From: Paramormyrops kingsleyae
Lineage: Eukaryota > Chordata > Actinopteri > Osteoglossiformes > Mormyridae
DNA: 64,000 nucleotides
Direction of reading: 5' to 3'
NCBI RefSeq assembly: GCF_048594095.1
Contig: NC_132812.1
Span: 3,052,501-3,116,500 of the forward strand
Below the pieces are notes generated by a model that had not been told where the DNA came from, ran no database searches, and saw only the letters and a program-made list of their open reading frames with translations. Shown here piece after piece: positions 10,398 through 20,565 of the stretch (its first letter is position 1; each line of letters begins with the position of its first letter). A program made the position numbers and the translations under genes.

Positions 10398-11453
10398 ACT
10401 AGTGCTACTAGTAGAACTAGTGACATTATCTTACAGCTTACATGTTAACTAATGAGTGCCAAATTGTCCACTAGTTCCACTAGTAGGGCTCTTTTTGGCC
10501 TTACATGTTATCTAGTGACACACATTTTTTTTACACGTAATCTGGTAAACTCTAAAAACGGTCCACTAGTCGACGACTTGGCCTTACTAGTTGGCGTTTT
10601 TGGCGCACTAGTCCACGACTATGCCTTACGCGTACAGTCAAAGTGTTTACTAGTTGACATGTACGCGCAGCACATTAACAAAACAACAAACACTTTAAAT
10701 CATTAAAAAGAAAAGAAGAATAAAGCAAGAAGTGAATCGGCACAAACATTGAAATGATTTAATATGTTTTTAGTTCATGCTTTATTCTGCATGGATTGTA
10801 AGCTATAGGAGCAGGCAGCTAATGACAGTAAAAACTGACCAGGCTTTATAGGGTTACATTTTGACTGGGTGGAGCTTTTGCTGGGGAACCAATAGGAAGC
10901 TTCAATGTTTGCCCCTTTCCCGCCTCCTGATTAGAATTTTGTGCAAGTAGTACTACTAGTGAGCATTTTGGCTTTTACTAGTACTACTAGTAAACACTTT
11001 TAGCCTCACTAGTGTAACTAGTAGGGCAAAAGACACTTCAACTAGTTATCTAGTGTTCGTTTTGTCCTTCACTAGTGTAACTAGTAAAGGCAAATAGACT
11101 CACTAGTGTCACTAGTGGATAATTGCCCCTTACTAGTCACACTAGTGAGGTCAAAACATCCTCACTAGTGCAACTAGTGGATATTTTGGCCTTTACTAGT
11201 GTCACTAGTGGAGATTTTTGCCTTTACTTGTGCCACTAGTGGACATTTTGGCCTATACTAATGCTACTAGTGAGCATTTTAAGCCTTACTAGTTAACTAG
11301 TGTAGCAAATTTCAGGCCCACACATTAACAAGTTGATGAAAAAGCTTGACTAGTAAGCATTTTTGCAGTACTGGTATGACCTAGTCGCGTACTAGTGCAC
11401 TAGGATGTCTTACTAGTACGGCTAAAGTCCGAACTAGTAGAGCAAAGCGGGCT
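10398..11453. repeat. Phased ACTAGT palindrome array (31-bp and 21-bp units)
   Basis: I count 33 perfect ACTAGT hexamers in about 1.05 kb. In 10946-11318 they form about 12 tandem units of 30-33 bp (starts near 10946, 10977, 11008, 11041, 11071, 11102, 11132, 11164, 11195, 11226, 11257, 11288). Each unit has two hexamers 9 bp apart followed by a TTTTGGCCTT-type spacer. At 10565-10669 and 11349-11453 the hexamers (some degenerate) recur every 21 bp. 10398-10560 holds further, more degenerate 31-bp units. A core of about 275 bp (10670-10945) has none. Function is unknown. It resembles a minisatellite or the subterminal repeats of a DNA transposon, but no terminal inverted repeat was found. Confidence 0.8.
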
Positions 11454-11524
11454 TGATATCACTGATATCAGAATAAATGCTCAAACGGCTTTCTATATTG
11501 GTGTGTATGTTGATCCTTCCAGGT

Positions 11525-12045
11525 CCCACTCTCACCAGTGTGGTGAAGCAATAAAAAAGGCCAATAGGATGTTGGGTTACACCTCTAGGTGTGTGCACAC
11601 CTCACTCACCTCTGATGAATGAAGGGCATTTATTAGCCATATTTACTAGCCATGTGGGCCTTTTCAATAGTATGGCAAGTACATGGAGTTAAGTCAAGGA
11701 AGGTGATGCCAAGATTATACAATTCCTTTGTAAGACCCCACCTTGAATATTGTGTGCAGGTTTGGTCAAAGTTTAAATACTAGTTTAAATACTAGAACTC
11801 GTGGCCATAAGTGGAAAGTAGCGGGAGAACATTTTAAAATGAATTTGAGGAAGCACTTCTTTACACAGCGTGTAGTTAGAGTATGGGATAGTCTTCCTGT
11901 TAGTGTAGTGCAAGCTAAAACCTTGGGCTCCTTTAAATCAGAGCTAGATAAGATTTTAACAACTACGAGTTATTAGTTGAGTTCTCCCCAAACGAGCTTG
12001 ATGGGCTGAATGGCCTCCTTTTCTTATGTTCTTATGATGATCATT
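11525..12045 (+). mobile_element. CR1-like LINE 3' end
   Basis: This is the + strand counterpart of the 8160-9172 fragment. It holds RTRGHKWKVAGEHFK, FTQRVVRVWDSLPVS and LGSFKSELDKILTT, then a TAG and the tail GATGGGCTGAATGGCCTC with TTCTTATGTTCTTATG. The upstream part (11525-11760) is the same reverse transcriptase in broken frames. It is 5'-truncated and dead. Confidence 0.8.
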
Positions 12046-12144
12046 GAGAAGAAAGGCGGCTATACTAAACATTAAACTTGGCAAAGTGTACTGTATGGAC
12101 AGTAGATAGTTTGTTATTCCTTATATAGATTGAATAACCAAATC

Positions 12145-12146
<2 letters not shown>

Positions 12147-12202
<56 letters not shown>

Positions 12203-12203
12203 T
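12147..12203. repeat. (ATT)n microsatellite
   Basis: About 19 uninterrupted ATT/TTA units. A run of asparagines predicted on the other strand is simply this repeat translated. Confidence 0.95.
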
Positions 12204-12584
12204 ATGTTGGTGGCGAAGGGAGGCAAATCCACTGATTGCTTAATAATTGTGCACACTGATCAAGTGTTTTTCTTTTTTTTGTGTTACAAACTAATGTAAC
12301 ATTTTCTCGAGCCAAAGAAAACTACTGACTAAATTTAGCTAAATATTATTTCCTGGAATAGTACTTGCCTAATACTCGTAAACGGAGTGTAATTATCACC
12401 AAATTCACACTCTTCGCCTTCACGGTACGCGAGCAAACAGCAGCTTGTTTGGCCCTTCTCGACATCCGTAGTATGTTATTCGGTGTAAATATGGCTGCTG
12501 CTGTTTAGGACGTGTGTCTGTTCTGAATCTTCATTGTCGGCACAGAATCCCACAATTTTCCTGGCAGAAAATCGACGTCCTGCC
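12204..12584. other. Upstream region and probable promoter of EEF1AKMT1
   Basis: Non-coding DNA directly before the EEF1AKMT1 start codon. It must contain the promoter and 5' UTR but no TATA box is obvious. ATATGGCTGCTGCTG at about 12488-12502 resembles the ATGGC core used by YY1 near vertebrate start sites, which is only suggestive. Confidence 0.4.
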
Positions 12585-15500
12585 ATGAGCGACAGTGACG
12601 ATGACATACCCCGGTTGTCCGCGGCTACCCTCGCAGCGCTGCGGGAGTTTTACGCCGAGCAGCAGTGCGACCCCTCCGAAGAAGCCGCACCGGTAGACAA
12701 ATTTTCGGTCGGAGCGGTGCAGGAGGACTGGGTAAGGAGCTAAGGATTACCAATACTGTGTCGCGATCTCAGGAGAAATGACACGTGCAGTGTTACCTTA
12801 AACCGACGTAGATGAAGACAGGTTCGTGATTGCTCCGTTTCTATTCACGTTTAAAAGCAAAGAGGTACTATTACATAGAGGTTGTAGCTGTTTTGTTTTC
12901 TAGAAATTCAAGTCAGTGAATAAGAACTTCAATTGAATTCTCTATTGACTTATAGCGCATGAGTCAGTTTTGGTACAGCGACGAGACTGCGGAACGGCTG
13001 GCCGAGGAACTCGCACATGAAGCAGGCAAAGGAGGCAGGTGTGTAGTGGCTCAGTTCTTCATGCTGTCTGATATGCTATATCCTGGTATTTGTATATGTT
13101 GTATACTGCTTGCCATGGCGTGTTCTGTTATATACCGGGAATAAAATTTGCAAAAACAATGCTAGGTTTCCACAGCTTGAAGAGCTTTGGATTTAAACGG
13201 TTAGTCACATTTGACACACAGCAGGCTAAAATTGAAAGTATTTCTCCATCTCATTTTCTCTTTCAACTGAATCCTGTGACAGAATAGCTTGCCTGAGTAC
13301 CCCCAGCGTTTACCAAAAACTGAAGCAACAGGCTGTGGATGCATCTGTGGTGCTTCTGGAGTACGACAGTCGCTTCTCTGTCTATGGTGATGAGTTCATC
13401 TTCTACGATTACACCAACCCCCTGTGCTTGCCGGCCCACATCAACGGCCAGAGCTTTGATATCGTCATTGCAGACCCACCATATCTGTCCCAGGAGTGCC
13501 TCAGCAAGGTGGCCCTCACCGTCAAGTTCCTTAGCAAGGGGAAGGTGTTCTTATGCACAGGTGAGCTGCCTATTCCCAGGGAGAAATATTTTCCACCTGG
13601 TTAGAAATCTAACCAGTCTACCTGAGTTGGGATTGTAGAACTCACTGGTAAGGTGACTCTAGGCCAAGCAGTACTCAAATATTTTTCCATGTGATCCAGA
13701 TTCCATCAGCGACGCTAAACCAAGGTTCACTACCCCCAGTCACTGGAGACAACAGCCTCTAGGGCCCCCAAAAGCCAGGGCCCCCATGATGACAGATTTT
13801 CCAGAAGTTACTTTTATGGATTTAAGTTAATATGATAATTTAAATTACAGTTACATTTCTGTTCTGTTGTTAGAATTTATTGTGACAGTTTTCAGTATAG
13901 GCAAACGTTAATGCCAAGCAAACCAGCACAACGTGGCCTAATGGCAGAAGAGAATGGCGGGGCCAGCCTGGGGTATCCAGGTGCCCTAGACCAGATTCTG
14001 CTGACTGCCCCCCACCCCCAGAGCAGCAGAAAAACAAATGTTGTCAGTTAATTTATATTAAAATCATTTCAGTAGCACAGGGTACCGGGCTGCTAGAAAA
14101 GTAGTGAAATACTAAAACATTGATGACATGAGGGGGAGCCCTGGGGCCTGTACTACGAAGCGGGGTAACTGGCTTATCGAGGTAACTTTGCGAGTAACTT
14201 GATGACGTGTGGTGTAACTTCGCGATTAACCCGTACTACGAAAGGTGGATAGGTTTTAGTTGAGACATGTTGCTATGGCAATTTACGCTAAGTCTCAAAA
14301 CTGCTCCGAGCAGTTTTTGTTCTCGGTTAAGTCTAGGTTTCCGCGTAAGCCAGCCCTATATGAGCACCGCCCCTCCCGCTACAATTTCTCCGAAGACAAT
14401 GCCGGTGTACCTGGATGATCCGTACGACATTGACGCGTGAATCGTGAGGGGCTCTCTCTGTTAATATGTATTAAATGGAGCAATGGCATATAATATGCAT
14501 ACAATGTATTAATTAATAACTGTTACAGAGAAAGTTATTCTGAAAACCCAAGGGGTGTGCATTGTCCACTGATCAAAGCACACTTCACTAGATGTGCCTG
14601 TCTTGTCTAGTTTTAAAGTTATTAATCCATTCATGTATTGTCGACTGCACAGTATACAGATACATTCGAACATTCAAAATATAATTAAAATTCGCATGTA
14701 AAGCAATCTGGGAAACAAAGGGGTGTGCAGCAGTCGCCATGAGCCCAAAATACTAAACCACCATGTCATTACAGCTAAAAGGACCTATATTATAGGCTAT
14801 TAGCTATTAACATGATTTTGCACAAATCACAAAATGTTTTGAAGCGGAAAAAGAATCGGTGTGCATCGATGTCTGGGTACTGGACATCACAATTCTGTCA
14901 TTAAAAACGCCCACTTTACTTCCGTAAAGATATTAAAGCCAGAAATCTGAATATGGAATATGAGGCTAACTTAACCGCGGTGACAGGTTCCTAGTCGTTT
15001 TCTCACTACACATTTGCTTCTGCTTTGTCCTGTTGTAAATCATTTAATTGTTTGTTAAACTGTGGCTCACCTTCTATTAAGTGTCATATGAACAGACACC
15101 TTTTTATTATAAGCTGTAAAACATAGAAACACGCTATTAAGTGGATGCTATAGACACAACAAATCTTTCATAATGAGTAGAATTATAAATACATAGCCCT
15201 ACCACTTGACATTATGTTTTATATTTCATTTTGACTTGCTGCCACGTACGCTTTATTATTGCATTTGAAATCGGATCAGTTATTGTTATTAGGTTTACAT
15301 TATGAGTAACATTACAGTAATGGAACTTCAGGGAGCATTACATTACTTAGAAGCATATAATAGGTAACTTCTGAATTGTGTCGCATGTATTCGCCTCTGT
15401 AATTATTAACAGTATTTCAATTCTTTTCAGAAAACACGTACTTCATTGTCTAATACTCGGCCGTGAGATATTTTAGACCACGTTTTATGACCGTGAAAAT

Positions 15501-16702
15501 GTATGTATGCATTTTCTCTGTCGTCAATACGTTGCCAACAAACCTGCCTGCTTTTGTTGGCTGCAGTGGTATTGGACTTTCTTTACAGTGTTGATTTAAA
15601 CTCCTCATAACCCTGCATTATTAGCATGCAGTCTTCCTCCGTGAAACATATGGAGATCGCGCTACGAGTCAAACAGTGCTTTGCGTTGCCGAACATGCTC
15701 CATATATGTGAACGCGCACAAACTCCAATGCAGTTAACACCGTTTTAACAAATCAACTTCTTAACTGGCGTCGTAGTACTGATTAGCCCCGATGGAGACA
15801 ACCTGATGTTGATGATTGTCAACCTTGCGTTAGCAAATTACCTCGGGGTTAAGTCTGATTTGGTTAAACCCCCTTCGTAGTACAGGCCACTGGTGAACAG
15901 CCCAAAGATACAAGACTAGCATTACTTATTAAACCTGATGATCAATCCGCCCGTGTTCTCTCCCAGTGGGCAAAGCTCACCACCAGCACCCAGTTCTCTG
16001 ATTGCCGGAGTATTAATGCTCTCAACCCTATGTTATCCAAAACAAAACTCATTATGTTGGTATCCAGCACGCATCTGCAACAATACACCCAAATTAAATC
16101 AGAGTCTTAAGCTATTCATAACGTATTACATGAATTTTATATTGCCATTCATACTCGTCCAATGCAAGCTATTGGTGATCTTTAGCCAAATTTAGGAAGA
16201 TAGGGTACGACACAGGGGGCTCCCTGTTTGTGATGCCAATCCATTGTATTTATGGACTATTATATAAATGATTGTGTGACAACTGCTATGATAGTGACAT
16301 TTTTAAATATTGCCACAAGAGGGAGCAGGTGTGCCACTCTTTAATTGCAATAGCATCATTTTCTGCAGGGTATTACTGTATCATATAATGATGAAATATA
16401 GCAATGAGGCATACTCTGTGAACTATATAATTTGGTTAAACATCAAAGAATGAAATTGTTAGCAACTGGAACACATTAAATGTATATCTGCCATGTTAAA
16501 TTTTTGGGATAAACAGTATACTATGTGGGAAGACCATACAGGATAACCTCTGTGTGTCTGCACTGTTTCAGGAGCCATCATGGAGGACGATGCAGCAAAG
16601 TTGCTGGGTGTCAAAGTCTGTAGTTTTCTACCTAAACACAACCGGAATCTGGCCAACGAGTTCCGCTGTTTTGTCAATTACCCATCCCGGCTGGACTCCT
16701 GA
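12585..16702 (+). CDS. EEF1AKMT1: eEF1A lysine methyltransferase 1 (N6AMT2), 4 exons
   Basis: Coding exons are 12585-12731, 12956-13038, 13283-13560 and 16572-16702, total 639 nt for 212 residues plus stop; the human protein is 214. All junctions are GT-AG and phases agree (0, 2, 1). The product is a cytosolic S-adenosylmethionine-dependent methyltransferase. The family was once thought to methylate adenine because of its D-P-P-Y motif, and the human enzyme methylates a lysine of elongation factor eEF1A. Seen here: acidic N-terminus MSDSDDDIPRLSAATLAALR, SQFWYSDETAERLAEEL (residues 51-67), EYDSRF and GDEFIFYDY, then FDIVIADPPY with DPPY at 141-144, and C-terminal NRNLANEFRCFVNYPSRLDS. An in-frame TTG at 12534 is not a plausible start. 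The gene is convergent with IFT88. Codon structure looks intact, with no stop or frameshift. Confidence 0.95.
13283..13560 (+). CDS. EEF1AKMT1: EEF1AKMT1 exon 3, catalytic core
   Basis: This exon encodes residues 77-170 (both end codons split), from the R-IACLSTPSVYQKL segment to LSKGKVFLCTG. It carries the AdoMet-fold strand ending in the DPPY motif (141-144) and the preceding FDIVIA strand. The acceptor is CTGTGACAG and the donor is CACAG|GTGAGC. It enters in phase 2 and leaves in phase 1, matching exons 2 and 4. Confidence 0.95.
13561..14143. other. EEF1AKMT1 intron 3, 5' part
   Basis: Intronic sequence without a recognised feature. An open frame at 13339-13638 is a shadow of exon 3 in another frame. 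Confidence 0.5.
14144..15889. mobile_element. PIF/Harbinger-like non-autonomous element, 1.75 kb
   Basis: The left end GGGCCTGTACTACGAAG is mirrored at the right by CTTCGTAGTACAGGCCA. Both sides are flanked by CTG (14141-14143 and 15890-15892), a 3-bp duplication of the C-W-G type reported for PIF/Harbinger elements. No transposase frame is present inside. It lies wholly in EEF1AKMT1 intron 3. A CTG flank can occur by chance, so superfamily assignment is moderate. Confidence 0.65.
15890..16571. other. EEF1AKMT1 intron 3, 3' part
   Basis: Non-coding intron sequence up to the TGTTTCAG acceptor of exon 4. Open frames on either strand here have no recognisable content. Confidence 0.5.
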
Positions 16703-17864
16703 TGTCTGTTATGGATATTTCTTTTTGATATACTATATCCAAATAATACATGGTAATATTTTAAAAGTATGTAAATATTTTCCATAATAGAGATTAATCT
16801 TCTGCTAAATTTTAAAGGAAAACACTGTTATGTGCCTTGTGTTATCCCACATATTAACTGGTTAAATATGTTCCAGAGCTTTCTCTACAGACTAATTTTT
16901 CATACCTTTGAACGCCTATGGTGGTACCTGTTAAAATAGAATTCTACACTATTATTGTTCTACTGTTTCACTTGTCAAACATAAGTCAATAGCAATCCAA
17001 CTTTAGGGCCTGAATACTCCTGTTGCACGCCACATTCTCATATCTCAAACCCATATACTTTATCTTTAGCTCACTGACTTCTCTCAGATGAAGAAGAAAC
17101 CGTACGTGCTTCACCAGACCACTGTTTGTGACTCAAAAGCACAAGACAATTTACATTCATTACACAATATCCACATTTGTATCACACTTGATATAATTTC
17201 TTTAGAATTCAATGTACAACAGTTGACTGACCTGTGGTTATGGGAGGTTAAAACTAGTATGGGAAGGAAAATGAACAATGAATAAATAATAAACTTGTTC
17301 AATTGCAAAATGTTACATGAATGTTTCTGTTACCATTAATCCGTTACACAATGTATTATATAAATGTGTGTAAAATGATAATGTAGCCATCTTTTGGCAG
17401 AATTCAATGCACCATTTAACAAGGTCAAGCTGGTGGGGCAAAAGGGAGAAGGCTTATCAAGCCAAAATACTTCATACGTTGTTGTAAAGACTCCTATTTG
17501 AAACACATATTAGGAAATATGTTGTTGCACTTTTTCACAGCAAGGTTAGCCTCCTAGTTACATATCATGCTGTATCTGGCTCTGTGCCTTGATTTTGACT
17601 TTGAATGTACAGGTGCCACATTTTTTCTTCAGATACCTTTCTTTGTTAACCCTATGTATGATGTCAGTTTAATGTGTAAAACCATATTTCATTAGATGTA
17701 ATTTATAGAGATGGGGATGAGACCACCTATATTGAGTCCAATTCAAAGCCAAGACTTTGAAGGGTAGAGTCCGAGTCAACACCAAGACTTTATGGGGTCC
17801 ATAGAGAGTTAAGATGATAGTATTAATTATTTACAATCATCATCACCCCTGTTCCTGCTGATAA
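16703..17864. other. EEF1AKMT1 3' UTR and intergenic DNA
   Basis: No gene or repeat recognised. The 3' UTR of EEF1AKMT1 must lie here. Confidence 0.45.
17281..17293 (+). terminator. Candidate polyadenylation signals for EEF1AKMT1
   Basis: Two AATAAA hexamers (17281-17286 and 17288-17293) lie about 580 bp after the stop codon. They are the first canonical hexamers I noticed downstream on this strand. This is unproven without transcript data. Confidence 0.35.
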
Positions 17865-17865
17865 T

Positions 17866-19442
17866 CAGACTGCATGCAGAAACCATTGGAGAGCTAATAG
17901 GGTCAGGCCTGTTAGGGATTGGAGCTGGTGTGTTGCTGAGGTGTTATCCACTGCATGGCGGCACTTGTGTCCTAGTGTGAGGCAACCCATTCGGGTTGGA
18001 GCATGGAACGTCTTGTCTCTCTGGCAAGATGACAATCTTCCTCTGGTGCCGGGGGAGCTTCGTAAACTCCGCATTTCGATGGCAGCACTCTGAGGTACAC
18101 AGACCAGAGAATGGCCGGATCTCTGCAGGTGGGTATCCCTACTTTTGGTCTGGTTGCTCAGATGGCTGCCATACGCAAGGAGTAGCTGTTGCTGTGGCGG
18201 ATCGACTCCTCATGATGGTGTCTCGTCATTCCTTTCAACGAGCGTATTATGAGAGTCAGGCTAAGGCACTCCTTCGGTGTCTTGTCTGTTGTCTTAGTGT
18301 ATGCTCTGACCATGGTGAGTGATGTCTTGTTGAGGGAGATATTTTACTTGCAACTTCACCAAGTGGTTGATGGGTGCCCACGAGGTGATACTCCCCTGGT
18401 AACGGATGACTTCAGTGCAACCGCTGGAACTGACTGGGTGGGCTATGAGGATTGTGCCGGTCCCCATGTGTCTGGTGACCAGGGTGAAACTGGCTCCATG
18501 TTCCTTGACTTTGCAAAAGGTCAGGGGCTGCGTGTCGCTTGATCCTGGTTCCAACGTCCTGAGCTGCATCATTGGACTTCTTGTTCCAGTACTGGTGGTG
18601 CTGAGAAGGAGATCGATCACATCCTTATAGACAGATACTGGAGGCTCCAGCAGAACTGCACGATCTACAGAAGTGAATTCTGACCACAGACTTGTTTTTG
18701 CTACTCTGAAGATTCAGCTTAGATCCAGTAGGCTACCACCTACTAGGAATTAATGAAGCTTGACTTGGCAAGACTCCAAGATCGACTAATGTAATGTGGG
18801 AGACCTGCTGTATCAAGATCCTGAAGGTTGCTGAGGGTTGTGTTGGTGTTACCGGTGTCACCCTGGATATTATTGGGAGGAGTCGTAGTGCATGACTTGG
18901 TGGCAACTCCAGTCTGTACCAGGAACTGAGAAGGATGGCTGTGAGGGCTCTGAGGGCAGATAAGGAGGCGTTTCTTAGAATCTGTGAGCAGGTGACACAT
19001 TATCTGTGGTCTAGTAACCCATGTCCTGCTTACAGAGGAGTCAAAGCATTACGTACATCTGAATCTGTTCCTTGGAGATTTGCAGTCAGGGCGGGTGATG
19101 GGACGGTCCTTATGGATGACACTGCAGTTGTGACCGCCAGGCCAGCTACTTTGAGCAGTTGTTTAAAGCTGACCCTCTAGCTAGGATATTGGACATCTCT
19201 GGGTCCACAGTTCTTGAGGCTGATCCTCCAATCAGCTGTGAACCACCCAGTCTCATTGAGATTGAGATTGCACGAGTGTTGAATCAGCTGGGGGTAGGGA
19301 AGGCCGCAGGGATCTGTTGTATCTGGAGTGAACTTCTCCAGGCTGGTGGTAAGGCTGTCCTCCTGGCATTGCAGGCAATCGTTACTTCCATTAAGGAGAC
19401 ACTTGACCAAGACTGCCCTCCTCACAGTTGCGGATGTTTTTA
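17866..19442 (+). mobile_element. LINE family B fragment: endonuclease and linker
   Basis: Broken + strand frames show an apurinic-type endonuclease: RVGAWNVLSLWQDD near 17995, a YFWSGCSDGCHTQGVAVAV segment, and VDGCPRGDTPLVTDDFSA near 18370 where the family has GDFNA. The start of the RT-linker region follows (EADPPISCEPPSL and LNQLGVGKAAGICCIWSELL near 19210-19330). The remainder of the RT is missing. Fragments at 46398-46860 and 54310-55110 are later parts of the same family. The architecture fits an RTE-related LINE, but I leave the clade open. Many stops make it a pseudogene. Confidence 0.7.
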
Positions 19443-20565
19443 GAGCAATTTATGCTGGGAATATAATTTTATTGAAGGTAGGAAAGTGGTTTTTTTTATA
19501 TCCTGGTGTTGTGGTACGGCGACCCAAAGTAGGTGGTGATAGCTGCTAGGATGACTATCCTCTGACCAAAGTTGGAAGACACGGCACACAGGACGGTTTT
19601 AATGACTGAACTAGCATTGGCATCATGTGAAGGATAACTAGTTGATTAGTTCAGTAGGGGCAATGGTGGCCTAATGGTTAGGGAAGTGCACTCGGAATTG
19701 AAAGATTGCTGGTTCAAAGCCTGACCAGCAAGGTACCCTGAGCAAGATACTGCCCCCAAGCATTGCTCCCTGGGTGCTGAATTAGCTGCCCCCTGCTATG
19801 TTACAATGTCATGTATGGGTTAAATGCAGAGGATACATCTTGTTGTTGTGTGTCTACACTGATCTCCTAATTCTAACAGAAAATAGCAAAAATAATTATG
19901 GGTTACAAAAATATTGCTATGCAAAATCAAGGAGTCATGGGCTGGCATTGGGCAGACAGCTGACCTCTGGGTGGAACTAGAGGGGATGCCTTAGAAAGGG
20001 GAAGCAATCAGAAATGTGTATGTCAAGCATGGGCGTGTTTGGAGTATGTCATATTATTCACGGGCTAACCAAGGAAAAAATCACTTTAAAAATACAGTGT
20101 GTGATTTAAAACATTTTTCAGTCTATATTTTTATTAGAATTGATTTAGGTGTGAATTGCTGAAAGCTGTTAAAATGCAATGGCAAATATGTCTATTCCAA
20201 AATAAAAACACCACAATATTTTATTTCTGCTTACCTGAATTATTACAGGAACTCTTAAGGAGATGCAAATATTAATACACATTAAAATAATTAGTATTAA
20301 ATGAATAACTAATAAAGTATTAAATAATTATTCAATTAATTACTATTACATTTATTTTAGTTAGTGAGGGTGAAATTATTTAAGGATCCACCATGACTTG
20401 ACTTGCTTAATTCTAGGAAGCATGAATTGAGACTTGATGGTTAGGATTTGTGACTTACTTGTGACTTGTGCATATGGGACTTAGATTCATGTCTGCTTTG
20501 TAGTTTGCAATACTTCAAAGTTTCACTGTACTCATTTTTGTAGTCCTGAAAGTACCTTCCACATA
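19443..20565. other. Intergenic DNA with one old SINE
   Basis: Apart from the SINE at 19662-19830 there is nothing I can assign. The rest is AT-rich and without a supportable frame. Confidence 0.45.
19662..19830 (+). mobile_element. tRNA-derived SINE, divergent
   Basis: The head GGCCTAATGGTTAGGGAAG resembles an A box region and TGCTGGTTCAAAGCCTGA resembles a B box. It is followed by the GAGCAAGATACTGCCCCCAA segment, a diverged form of the GAGCAAGGCCCTTAACCCCC segment seen in other SINE copies here. It is an old copy with no clear tail. Confidence 0.5.

Noticed and set aside
10398..11453. The ACTAGT array as a CRISPR array
   Set aside because: Units are too short and too variable, repeats are palindromic hexamers rather than constant 25-40 bp repeats with unique spacers, and the DNA is vertebrate.
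12065..12256. Open frame with a long asparagine run on the - strand
   Set aside because: It is the translation of the (ATT)n microsatellite at 12147-12203.
12534..12584. Upstream extension of EEF1AKMT1 starting at a TTG
   Set aside because: TTG is not a normal vertebrate start; the ATG at 12585 gives the conserved MSDxxDD N-terminus.
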